From Treponema sp. (GTDB taxonomy: Bacteria > Spirochaetota > Spirochaetia > Treponematales > Breznakiellaceae), in NCBI GenBank assembly GCA_009777735.1, contig WRLF01000020.1:1-39171 (forward strand): a stretch of DNA of 39,171 nucleotides. Direction: 5' to 3'. The notes beneath the pieces are model-generated. The model worked only from the letters and a program-made list of their open reading frames with translations. It made no database searches and had not been told where the DNA came from. This document shows, piece after piece, positions 17,498 through 25,127 of the stretch (positions within the stretch are counted from its first letter, which is position 1; the number at the start of each line of letters is the position of its first letter). Both the position numbers and the translations under genes were made by a program.

Positions 17498-19060
17498 ATG
17501 AAATTTACGGATTTTAACCTGCACCCTGACTTGCAGCGGGGAATTGCCGAAGCGGACTACATTGATTGCATGCAGGTACAGGAACAGGTGCTGACCCACG
17601 CCTTTAGCGGACAGGATTTATACGTGCAGTCCCAGACCGGGACAGGAAAAACCGCTGCATTTTTAATTGTGATTTTTCAGCGGCTGCTCACGGAAGACCT
17701 TCTGTCGGGAAAGAAAGCCCTGATCATGGCGCCTACAAGGGAACTTGCGGTTCAGATTGAAGAAGAAGCCCGGATGCTGGTAAAATACCTGCCCATAAAA
17801 GTCGGTAGTTTTTACGGCGGAGTGGGCTATGGTCAGCAGGAAAAATTGCTGAAAGACAATGTACAGATAATGGTAGGTACTCCGGGACGGGTACTTGACC
17901 TGAATAAAACGGGCCGAATGAACCTGATGGATATTGCCTTTCTTATTCTGGACGAGGCGGATCGGATGTTTGACATGGGGTTTTACCCGGACCTTCGGAA
18001 ACTGATAAAAGTAGTGCCCAAAGCAGACCGCCGCCAGACAATGCTGTTCAGCGCAACCCTGAACGCATGGGTTAAAAACCTTGCATGGGAATATACAAAA
18101 TCACCGTTTGAGATTGAGATAAAACCGGAAATTGTCACCGTTGAAGAAATTGATCAGGTTCTGTACCACGTTCCTTCCGAATCAAAAATGAAAATGCTCC
18201 TGGGTATCCTTGACAGAGAACAGCCCGAAAGCGCGATTGTTTTCTGTAATACGAAACGGTACACCGAAATTGTCGCCCAGCGCCTGCGAATGAACGGCTA
18301 CGACTGCGAATTCATTATCGGCGATCTGCCTCAGTCACGCCGGCTTAAAGTAATTGATGATGTCAAAGCGGGAAAAACCAGGTTACTTGTTGCAACCGAC
18401 GTTGCGGCACGAGGTCTGGATATTGAAAGTCTTGCGATGGTGGTGAATTACGATCTGCCGGTTGAAGCGGAAAATTATGTGCATCGCATTGGACGAACAG
18501 CGCGAGCCGGAAAAACCGGCAGAGCGATCACCCTGTCAAGCGAACAGGATGTCTATGAGCTGCCCGCAATCGAACGCTATATCGGAAAAAAAATCCCGTC
18601 GGAAATAGCCATGCCGGAACTATACTCAGAAGACAAAAGTGCCGGACACCGTATTGCCAGCGATTTTTATGAAGATCGTCCTGTTCGAGGTAAGGCAGGA
18701 GCACGTACCGGGACTCAAAGCCGGAAAGGAAAAAGCCGTTCCGGAGAACCTTTGCCTTCCCGGGCTTCGGCAGCCGGCAGCGGGAGTAAACGCAGGGATC
18801 AAAACAAGACAGGTCAAAAACGGCAGGACCGCGAAAAAAACAGCAGACAGGATATTAAAACACAGGATCTTACCCGCATGAGCGCCGAAGAACGAATGAC
18901 ATATTACAAGCGTAAATATACATCGCAGGAAAAGCAACAGCCTAAACCAGCCGCAGTTAACACAACAGAAACCGCGGCGGTTACCGCTGCAGAACCTGTC
19001 TTACAGAAGAAAAAAAACATATTATCCCGGATACTTGGTAAATTTAAGATTAACCAATGA
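17498..19060 (+). CDS. DEAD-box ATP-dependent RNA helicase (RhlB/RhlE-like)
   Basis: 520 residues. All core motifs are visible: Q-motif region at the N-terminus, SQTGTGKT (about 46-53), PTRELA, GTPGR, LDEADRMFDMGF (about 150), SAT (about 186), VFCNTKR, TDVAARGLDI and HRIGRTARAG (about 328). From about residue 380 the protein becomes a charged, low-complexity basic tail rich in Arg, Lys, Gln and Ser, typical of RNA-binding extensions in bacterial DEAD-box proteins. Expected roles are RNA remodelling in ribosome assembly or mRNA decay; which one cannot be told. The gene stands alone between its own promoter and a convergent neighbour. Confidence 0.95.
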   Translation: MKFTDFNLHPDLQRGIAEADYIDCMQVQEQVLTHAFSGQDLYVQSQTGTGKTAAFLIVIFQRLLTEDLLSGKKALIMAPTRELAVQIEEEARMLVKYLPIKVGSFYGGVGYGQQEKLLKDNVQIMVGTPGRVLDLNKTGRMNLMDIAFLILDEADRMFDMGFYPDLRKLIKVVPKADRRQTMLFSATLNAWVKNLAWEYTKSPFEIEIKPEIVTVEEIDQVLYHVPSESKMKMLLGILDREQPESAIVFCNTKRYTEIVAQRLRMNGYDCEFIIGDLPQSRRLKVIDDVKAGKTRLLVATDVAARGLDIESLAMVVNYDLPVEAENYVHRIGRTARAGKTGRAITLSSEQDVYELPAIERYIGKKIPSEIAMPELYSEDKSAGHRIASDFYEDRPVRGKAGARTGTQSRKGKSRSGEPLPSRASAAGSGSKRRDQNKTGQKRQDREKNSRQDIKTQDLTRMSAEERMTYYKRKYTSQEKQQPKPAAVNTTETAAVTAAEPVLQKKKNILSRILGKFKINQ

Positions 19061-19094
19061 TTGCCGAATGTCCGGCTAAATCTGCTTTCCGAAA

Positions 19095-20996
19095 TTAATG
19101 GGTAAATTTCAAAGTAAATTCAACATCCCAGGATTCTTCAGGTTTAAGAGAAACAGGGAAAAGCGGCATTGCGCATAACGACTGGAACAATGATTCATTT
19201 GATTTTGTGCCGGGAATGTGTACCGGCAGAATATTTATATCAAAAGAACGGTTTACTGTCAGGGTAATCTGAATTTCATTTTTCAGGTCATGGATTTTTA
19301 CCCCATCCCCTAGACGTACCTGCGGTTGTGCAAGCTGAGTATCCTGGTTTCCCGGTTTACATGCAAAGAAGCGGGTAAAAGCACTCCCTTCACCGGGAAA
19401 GGCAAGATCTATTTCAGGAGCAAAACAAAAATCTTCCGGTTCAGTACCACGATTTGATAAAGAATATCCTGCTAAAACAGTGTCTTTTTTTACCTGAAAA
19501 CATTTCTTTATCTCAATCCTTCCAAAGGGAACCGGCGTCTTTGAACCCCCAAGAGTCGCTGCATTTGGACGTAACACAAGACGGAGTATGCGGCGGACTT
19601 TATCCATTTCATCAAGGTCGTATTGTTCTTCACAGCATTTTCTCGATTTGCTGACATTGCCAATGCAAAGATTTTCAATCTTTGTTCCGGACGGCAAAAG
19701 ACGGTCGGAAAAAGCAGTTCTGCCATGACAGCTATCAAGGTAATTCCATGATTTAGGCAGATAATCAAGCTCAAATATCCCGCCGCCTGTTGACTGCACA
19801 TAGCAATTAATTCTTGAATCCTGAAAAAGCCACTCCTCGGTTCCGTCCATGTTAAAATCATAAGACACCAGCATCGGGTTAAATTTACCTTTTTCCCTTG
19901 TCACCCGTTCCGCTCCCAAAAGCGCACTATATGAGGCGTTTCGCAAGGTGTGGTTATGCAGCCCCTGTTTGCCTGTAGAACAGAAAAGCGTACTGCCCTG
20001 CGCTTTCCACAATTCTTCATGAGCAGATAATTTACGGGACTTATCACCCCTGAGCTGGTTAATCAAAACATTGGTAAAAATCATTTTTGAATATATCCTG
20101 CCCGCTTCAGGATGCATGATTATAAAACGGCGCGGTGATATTCCGTTTTCAACACCTGTTGAATCGGAGAAACACCGTTTTTGCAGGCACTTAAGGTTTC
20201 TATATAGTTTACCCGGGCTAACTGTTTCAACAAAAGTATCGCACAGCGAAATCTCTTCAAAAAAACGACCCCACGCATAATCGGGAGATTCGGCAGATTT
20301 TGCGCTGATTTTTTTTGGAAAGACAGAAATGATCATTTCGTTTTCCGCATGGCGTTTTTTTCCAAGACTATCCTGCAGGACAAGCAATGAATCCGAAATA
20401 CCTTTGCCTGCAAAAGCTTCTTCCAGGGACTGCATTACGGGGAACACGGTTATAAGTTTTCCCTGATCTTCGCATATGCAGGGTGCAATTCCAGCGGGAA
20501 TGCCGGCAGGATTCGCAGAGGTGATGCCGCCCGCAAGGGCAAATTGCCGTTCGCTCAGAAATGTATATCCCATACCGCAGGCGGCAAGGGGGCTGACGAG
20601 GGACTGTTCCCATGCATACTCCGGAATCCAGCATCCCTGTGGACGTTTGCCAAACTGTTTGCGCAGATACGTGGTCATAAGCTCAATCTGACCAATCTTG
20701 TCCTGCTGGGGAATAATGGGCAGCATTGGCTCATAAAAACCGCCGCCCAGCATTTCGATTTGCTTGCGGGCAACCATGTCTTCAAGCAGCATAAATAATT
20801 CGGGGTGGGAACGCTCAATCCAATGGAGCAGGACTCCGGAATAGTGAATCACCGCCTGAATACGGGGATAACGATAGAGGCCGGAAACAAACGGTACCAC
20901 CAGATTTGTGTACATTTTTTCAAATTCACCGGTTTCCGCACCATAAGGCACATGGGCATGCGATATAAGGATAAGGCTGAGTTTTACATCGGACAT
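19095..20996 (-). CDS. GH57 4-alpha-glucanotransferase-like protein, active site possibly altered
   Basis: 633 residues with GH57/alpha-amylase-type N-terminal barrel motifs: SHAHVPYG (cf. HxHQP), EMLGGGFYEPMLPIIP, and GCWIPEYAWE with Glu126 where the family nucleophile sits. The C-terminal part fits the DUF1925/DUF1926 region of 4-alpha-glucanotransferases (GGGIFELDYLPKSWN). The usual second catalytic motif, DDGEKFG carrying the acid/base Asp, is not found; the aligned stretch reads IISVFPKKISAKSAE. The protein may be a non-canonical or inactive transferase. No Shine-Dalgarno is evident at the ATG, which lies 5 nt after the rnfA stop, so it is probably expressed with the rnf genes. Confidence 0.8.
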   Translation of the reverse strand: MSDVKLSLILISHAHVPYGAETGEFEKMYTNLVVPFVSGLYRYPRIQAVIHYSGVLLHWIERSHPELFMLLEDMVARKQIEMLGGGFYEPMLPIIPQQDKIGQIELMTTYLRKQFGKRPQGCWIPEYAWEQSLVSPLAACGMGYTFLSERQFALAGGITSANPAGIPAGIAPCICEDQGKLITVFPVMQSLEEAFAGKGISDSLLVLQDSLGKKRHAENEMIISVFPKKISAKSAESPDYAWGRFFEEISLCDTFVETVSPGKLYRNLKCLQKRCFSDSTGVENGISPRRFIIMHPEAGRIYSKMIFTNVLINQLRGDKSRKLSAHEELWKAQGSTLFCSTGKQGLHNHTLRNASYSALLGAERVTREKGKFNPMLVSYDFNMDGTEEWLFQDSRINCYVQSTGGGIFELDYLPKSWNYLDSCHGRTAFSDRLLPSGTKIENLCIGNVSKSRKCCEEQYDLDEMDKVRRILRLVLRPNAATLGGSKTPVPFGRIEIKKCFQVKKDTVLAGYSLSNRGTEPEDFCFAPEIDLAFPGEGSAFTRFFACKPGNQDTQLAQPQVRLGDGVKIHDLKNEIQITLTVNRSFDINILPVHIPGTKSNESLFQSLCAMPLFPVSLKPEESWDVEFTLKFTH

Positions 20997-21001
20997 TGGT
21001 A

Positions 21002-21682
21002 TCAGCCGGGCCTCATCGTTTCAAAAAGCATATACGCCGCTGACGAAAAGACAAGCGAAAGCAAACCCATAGCAATGAGCGCAAGAGGGCTGCCGCGCAG
21101 GAAACGAGGAACTGCTTCCATTTCGCTGCGGCGGCGGATTTCATTAACTACAGTAACCGCAAGCGCAATTCCCAGAGTAAAACCAACCGAAAGAACCACG
21201 GCTTCAATCAGGCTGCCTGCGATGTTCAGAAGGATAAAAAGCGCCGCCCCGGAAAATAAACCGCCTGTAAAAGGACTGCCCATGTTAAGAGAATCCCCCT
21301 GCCCGGCAGATACTATTATGTTAAAACGAATTGCCAGGTATTCAAGGATCGAACACACAAGGAAGCACGCAGGAAAAAGAAACACATACTCAAGAAGGCC
21401 CAACGGCAAAATTAACCGCGCCAGTAAAATAACAAGCCAGAGAAACAGAATGGTGATAAAAACAATCCCCAGGCCGGCAAAAAAATATTTTTGACTGTCA
21501 GATGCGGGTACTGCCGCCGAGGGATCCTGGTTTATCCTGTCCGGAGAAGCATGTTCATCAGTTTTTCCGAAGCGTCCCGCCAGGGCAAGCTCTTTAATTG
21601 CAAAACCAAAATGTAAAACGAGATTCATGGATAAACCGGAAAAAACAGCAAGCATTCCCAGCCAGGCTGCGTATGAACCCAT
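21002..21682 (-). CDS. rnfA: RnfA-like membrane subunit
   Basis: 226 residues, about six membrane helices. The C-terminal signature PRFLRGSPLALIAMGLLSLVFSS matches RnfA/NqrE, and the gene holds the usual rnfA place after rnfE. In characterised Rnf/Nqr complexes RnfA and RnfE each supply Cys residues to an intramembrane [2Fe-2S] cluster. Here the N-terminal FLGLCP-type motif is replaced by VFSGLSMNLVLHFG without Cys, while a Cys near the second site (FPACFLVCSILEY) remains. A polar insertion (about 40-65) is unusual. GGAGG precedes the ATG, which overlaps the rnfE stop as TAATG. It should help move electrons across the membrane, possibly without the usual cluster. Confidence 0.75.
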   Translation of the reverse strand: MGSYAAWLGMLAVFSGLSMNLVLHFGFAIKELALAGRFGKTDEHASPDRINQDPSAAVPASDSQKYFFAGLGIVFITILFLWLVILLARLILPLGLLEYVFLFPACFLVCSILEYLAIRFNIIVSAGQGDSLNMGSPFTGGLFSGAALFILLNIAGSLIEAVVLSVGFTLGIALAVTVVNEIRRRSEMEAVPRFLRGSPLALIAMGLLSLVFSSAAYMLFETMRPG

Positions 21683-22314
21683 TAGATGCCTCCCTTTACG
21701 GCATTTTTAGCCCGGTAATAACGGTACAGCCCCAAAAAGTACCCCATGAGAAGCAATGCGCCTGATGAACTTGCCAGTATATGGACAGGCAGCAAAGCGT
21801 CTGACTTGAAGGAAAACAAGAGAATAATTCCATGGGCACTGCCGGGTAAGGAAAGCGATAAAAAGCCAAGCGGCTCTCTGATAAGGGAAAAAACAACTAT
21901 CAATGATCCTAAAATCAGGGCATCCGACAAAGATTCAAAAAACTTTTCCTTTAAATTTAATGCAGCATATTTCCTGAAAGTTCCCTGTCCAAGGTACAGG
22001 AAAGGAATAAGGGAAACTACAAAAAATGTTTGTAACGCACACAAAGGAGAAAAGACCCATATAAGGAAAATATATATGCTTGCAATAAACGAAGCAAGAA
22101 AAACAAGGAGTACGTTTTTTCCCCGTTTGGGGAAAAATCTGATGCCGGCATGAACCGCCAGTGAAGTCAGGCAGTATACCCATACCAAAGCTGCTGCCGC
22201 TATTATTGCATGGGCAAGCCGATCAGATGCCATTATAAGCATCCACCCGCCGGAAAGACAGGCCATGGGAGATATGTCAGCGAGCTGAGTAATATATCGT
22301 TTAAAATCTGTCAT
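21682..22314 (-). CDS. rnfE: RnfE-like membrane subunit
   Basis: 210 residues with five or six membrane helices. Assignment rests on position (C-D-G-E-A order) and the conserved IREPLGFLSLSLPGSAHGI segment typical of RnfE/NqrD. A Cys at 19 (ISPMACLSGG) could stand for the first cluster ligand, though the LGLCP context is lost. A Cys in FSPLCALQ lies roughly where the second is expected, in non-canonical context. The start overlaps rnfG as ATGA. This is a divergent homologue and its metal-binding capacity is doubtful. Confidence 0.72.
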   Translation of the reverse strand: MTDFKRYITQLADISPMACLSGGWMLIMASDRLAHAIIAAAALVWVYCLTSLAVHAGIRFFPKRGKNVLLVFLASFIASIYIFLIWVFSPLCALQTFFVVSLIPFLYLGQGTFRKYAALNLKEKFFESLSDALILGSLIVVFSLIREPLGFLSLSLPGSAHGIILLFSFKSDALLPVHILASSSGALLLMGYFLGLYRYYRAKNAVKGGI

Positions 22315-22757
22315 CTTTCCCTCATTTGTTTCTCTGCGGATGTTTCTATGCGCCGGACATATACCTGTATCAACCCTTGAGGGATCCTGTCCATAACACT
22401 CCGCGCAAGATTGCCCAGCGGAATAACTTCAACAACTTTCCCCTCTGCGGATATTTCCGCGCCGCACGTGACAAGGATGCCGTTATGCATAATCGTGAAC
22501 ACCGCAAAAAATGCATTCGTACCGGCAAGATGATACCAGCCGCCCAGAGAAATATGACCGGCAGCAGGGCGGGACAGGGGAGCGGAAAGAACCCTTCCGT
22601 CTTCCATGGCAGCCAGTACCCTGTTTGTTGAACGCATCAGATGGGCAGCCCTGAAATTGAAAGTCAGCGACCAAAGCAGTATGGCAAACACCGTAACACC
22701 GGCAATCCAGCCGCACAATACAGCTCTGTCCTTAAGCACAGGAGCAGTTATGGTCAT
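22311..22757 (-). CDS. rnfG: Short RnfG-like protein lacking the covalent-FMN motif
   Basis: 148 residues from ATG 22757. This start is chosen because GGAGG (22768-22764) lies 6 nt upstream and the ATG overlaps the rnfD stop as ATGA; the longer frame from 22781 would bury itself in rnfD. One N-terminal membrane helix (about 12-30) leads to an extracytoplasmic domain faintly resembling an FMN_bind fold (FFAVFTIMHNGILVTCG). The S/T-G-A-T motif, whose Thr carries FMN in RnfG/NqrC, is absent and the protein is shorter than the usual 190-210 residues. It is identified mainly by position between rnfD and rnfE. Confidence 0.6.
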   Translation of the reverse strand: MTITAPVLKDRAVLCGWIAGVTVFAILLWSLTFNFRAAHLMRSTNRVLAAMEDGRVLSAPLSRPAAGHISLGGWYHLAGTNAFFAVFTIMHNGILVTCGAEISAEGKVVEVIPLGNLARSVMDRIPQGLIQVYVRRIETSAEKQMRER

Positions 22758-23785
22758 ATACTGCCTCCATAGAACAGACATCGTTCGATTCGGTATGCAA
22801 GCGGCGTCAGGATGTTAATAAAAATAACGGCAAAAAAACAACCATATAATTCATTGCCAAAGTACCGGAATAAAAAACCCAGAATCGCGGCAAGAACTAC
22901 CAGGACAATATTTCCCTGTATTGACTTTGCCCCGCTGGAAGGATCAGCAATCAGAATAAAGGCTGCTGCCAGAGTTCCGCCGGAAAGAAAAGCAAAGATA
23001 ACATCGCCGTTCCACCAGTTCCCTCCGGAAGGTACATCACCGAACATTCGGACCAGAAAGCCAAAAACGGCAAGATACAGCAAGGAAAGCCAAAAACGGC
23101 TTATCCGGAAAGCGGCAATGATGATAATACCAATGACAAGAGCAAGCCCTGCACGGTCGGCAATTATTCCCGGTGATTTCGACGTAAAAAGATCAATATA
23201 ACCCGGCGGCATAACAGAGCCAAATAATGATAAAATGTTATTATTAAAAAAATCTCCGACCAGTTGAGCGGCATTGCTCCCGGTCAGGAAAATATTTTCG
23301 GCAGTTCTATCCGGTTCTGCAGCAAACACAAACGGCCATGAAAAACGGATAAACAGCCAGCCGCCCAAAGCGGGATTCATCCAGTTTGATCCTAAACCGC
23401 CAAAACTGTGTTTTATTACAATCATCGCGAAAGCCGAACCGAACGCCGCATATATAGGGAGGATGTTGTTTGGAAGCAGCAGGACAAGTACGAGCGCAGA
23501 TGCGGCGGCACTTCCGTCCTTTAGTTTTCCAAAACCATGAGTTGGGTAGGTCATAACCAGTTCCGCCAGAAAAGCGGAAACAAGTGCAGTTATCGCAACG
23601 GCAACCGATACTCCCGAATCCCCGATTGATGATTGCACTACAGCCATAAAAGCGCAGCAAAAAACCAGCCACATACGGGCAGCTGTTGAACGGGATAAAT
23701 TAATCTGGGGTTTTACATGCAGCAGGATCTCTGAATGAGGCGCCGCCAGAGATGAAGGCTCTTTATTGGGCACCTGCACCTCCAT
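22754..23785 (-). CDS. rnfD: RnfD-like membrane subunit lacking the flavinylation motif
   Basis: 343 residues, about nine membrane helices. FGGLGSNWMNPALGGWLFIRFS matches the conserved RnfD/NqrB segment. Just after it, where the family carries an SGAT-type motif flavinylated on Thr, this protein reads FLTGSNAAQLV with no suitable Thr. ATG 23785 directly follows a hairpin that encloses a GGAGG. An alternative GTG at 23773 has GGAGG 5 nt upstream and gives a protein four residues shorter. The gene overlaps rnfC by 23 nt (or 11 nt with the GTG start). Identity is good; conventional flavin chemistry is unlikely. Confidence 0.78.
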   Translation of the reverse strand: MEVQVPNKEPSSLAAPHSEILLHVKPQINLSRSTAARMWLVFCCAFMAVVQSSIGDSGVSVAVAITALVSAFLAELVMTYPTHGFGKLKDGSAAASALVLVLLLPNNILPIYAAFGSAFAMIVIKHSFGGLGSNWMNPALGGWLFIRFSWPFVFAAEPDRTAENIFLTGSNAAQLVGDFFNNNILSLFGSVMPPGYIDLFTSKSPGIIADRAGLALVIGIIIIAAFRISRFWLSLLYLAVFGFLVRMFGDVPSGGNWWNGDVIFAFLSGGTLAAAFILIADPSSGAKSIQGNIVLVVLAAILGFLFRYFGNELYGCFFAVIFINILTPLAYRIERCLFYGGSI

Positions 23786-25088
23786 CGGAGGTTATATCCT
23801 CCGCAATTTTTCCTGTAATAACATCTGAAAGCGGCAGGCATGACGGGCATACTACTTCGCAGCATCCGCATCCATGACATTCTTCCATGGCGCTGCGTTT
23901 TAAACGCAGTATCGTTATTTGCTTATACAATTCTTCCGGATCCAGCCCGACAGGACATACACTCCTGCATTCACCGCAGGAAATACAGTCTCGCTGGGGG
24001 AAATCCCCTGCCTGGGATTTAAGCATGGCAAATATTGCATAACTTGTTTTCGTCACCGGTTCATTGAGCGTTGTTACTGTTTTACCGGAAAGAGGTGATC
24101 CGACGGCAATGCGGCAGGGAGTGTCAATAAACCCCCCGCATTCATTAAAAATATCAGACAGGCGCTTGCCTATGCGAACCCGCATCACCTGGGGTTTGCG
24201 TACTGCGGAGCCGCCCACCGCAACATACCGTTCAAGAATTGGGCGGTGAAATTTTGCCGCATCATGCACTGCAGCGAGAGTCGCCGGACCCAGAATAAGA
24301 AAACTGCCAAAATCGTAACCTTCTTTTTTTTCGTAATTCCGCAGCGCCAGTTCCAGTTCCCGGCGGTTTCGCTGGGGATATTTTGAACCGGTTAAAACCA
24401 ATGTTGAGGGAATATCATACTGCTGTGCTTCGGCAAGCATAGTCTCGCCTAAACTTTTTTCCCGGTACGAAACGGCAAATACAACCCTCCCTATCCTGCC
24501 GCCGACTTTGGCAATAATAAAACTCCCCTCCACTACTTCTTTGAGTCGTTCTTTACATAAAACATAATCGGCTGCAAGCCAGGGATCATCAAACACACAG
24601 CGTACAACGAGGGTTAGCGGTTTTTTTTCAGCCTTCAGCGCTGAAAGAATATCGGCAACAGGCTTGCCCGATCCTTCCATTTCGACAATGCCGCAATCAG
24701 TGAGAATTTGCTGTAATTCCTGCCGGTTCATTCCATTGCCAAGAAAATTTTTCTCCTTTCTGCCCAGACGTTCAAATGCACCCTGCAGACGGATTACCAG
24801 CCCTTTATTTTTTTTACCGTCAGCATCATTCCATTCGACATTGTCAATAATTTTGCCCGGAACTGCAGCATGAACATTTACCGAATTCTGGTTTTTTGCT
24901 TTTCCGATTAGCATTCCTTCTGTAACGGTATCTCCTATTGAAACAAGGGATGTTACCGATTCATCTGAATGCTGAACCAGCGGTATAACCGACAAAGCAG
25001 GCAGAAATGCGATGACACTGGAATTCCTGGACGGAACGGTAGGGTCTTCAAACGTAAGCCCCCCCCGAGGAAACGAAAATACTCTCAT
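23763..25088 (-). CDS. rnfC: RnfC-like iron-sulfur subunit with degenerate nucleotide-binding site
   Basis: 441 residues, peripheral on the cytoplasmic side. Two 4Fe-4S motifs are intact near the C-terminus (CISCGECRSVCPVGL and CHGCGCCEVVCPSCLP). The Rnf/Nqo1-type Gly-rich FMN/NADH loop, normally GLGGAGFPTHVK, aligns with VEMEGSGKPVADIL, and the following NGAECEP motif aligns with VVRCVFDDPWLAAD. Both signatures are lost. The N-terminal barrel-sandwich region (IGDTVTEGMLIGKA ... VHAAVPGKI) is conserved. No clear Shine-Dalgarno is seen; the ATG is 39 nt after the upstream gene. Electron input from NADH looks unlikely, while an iron-sulfur relay remains plausible. Confidence 0.85.
   Translation of the reverse strand: MRVFSFPRGGLTFEDPTVPSRNSSVIAFLPALSVIPLVQHSDESVTSLVSIGDTVTEGMLIGKAKNQNSVNVHAAVPGKIIDNVEWNDADGKKNKGLVIRLQGAFERLGRKEKNFLGNGMNRQELQQILTDCGIVEMEGSGKPVADILSALKAEKKPLTLVVRCVFDDPWLAADYVLCKERLKEVVEGSFIIAKVGGRIGRVVFAVSYREKSLGETMLAEAQQYDIPSTLVLTGSKYPQRNRRELELALRNYEKKEGYDFGSFLILGPATLAAVHDAAKFHRPILERYVAVGGSAVRKPQVMRVRIGKRLSDIFNECGGFIDTPCRIAVGSPLSGKTVTTLNEPVTKTSYAIFAMLKSQAGDFPQRDCISCGECRSVCPVGLDPEELYKQITILRLKRSAMEECHGCGCCEVVCPSCLPLSDVITGKIAEDITSDGGAGAQ
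23786..23803 (-). promoter_or_regulatory. Hairpin sequestering the rnfD ribosome site
   Basis: In the mRNA, CGGAGG and CCUCCG form a perfect 6-bp stem with an AUAUAA loop, ending directly before the rnfD AUG (23785-23783). The left arm contains the GGAGG. Ribosomes finishing the overlapping rnfC would open the stem, so it may enforce translational coupling. It has no U-tract and is not a terminator. Confidence 0.55.
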
Positions 25089-25127
25089 GTGAATTACTTG
25101 TTACCTTATCAGACTATTTTTTAATAA

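Noticed and set aside
19063..19077. Possible terminator between the helicase and GH57-like genes (GCCG...CGGC)
   Set aside because: The stem is only about four base pairs and no U-tract follows on either strand.
19095..21001. Hidden rnfB after rnfA
   Set aside because: The only gene there is the GH57-like protein. No ferredoxin-type CxxCxxCxxxCP clusters were seen in any frame near it.
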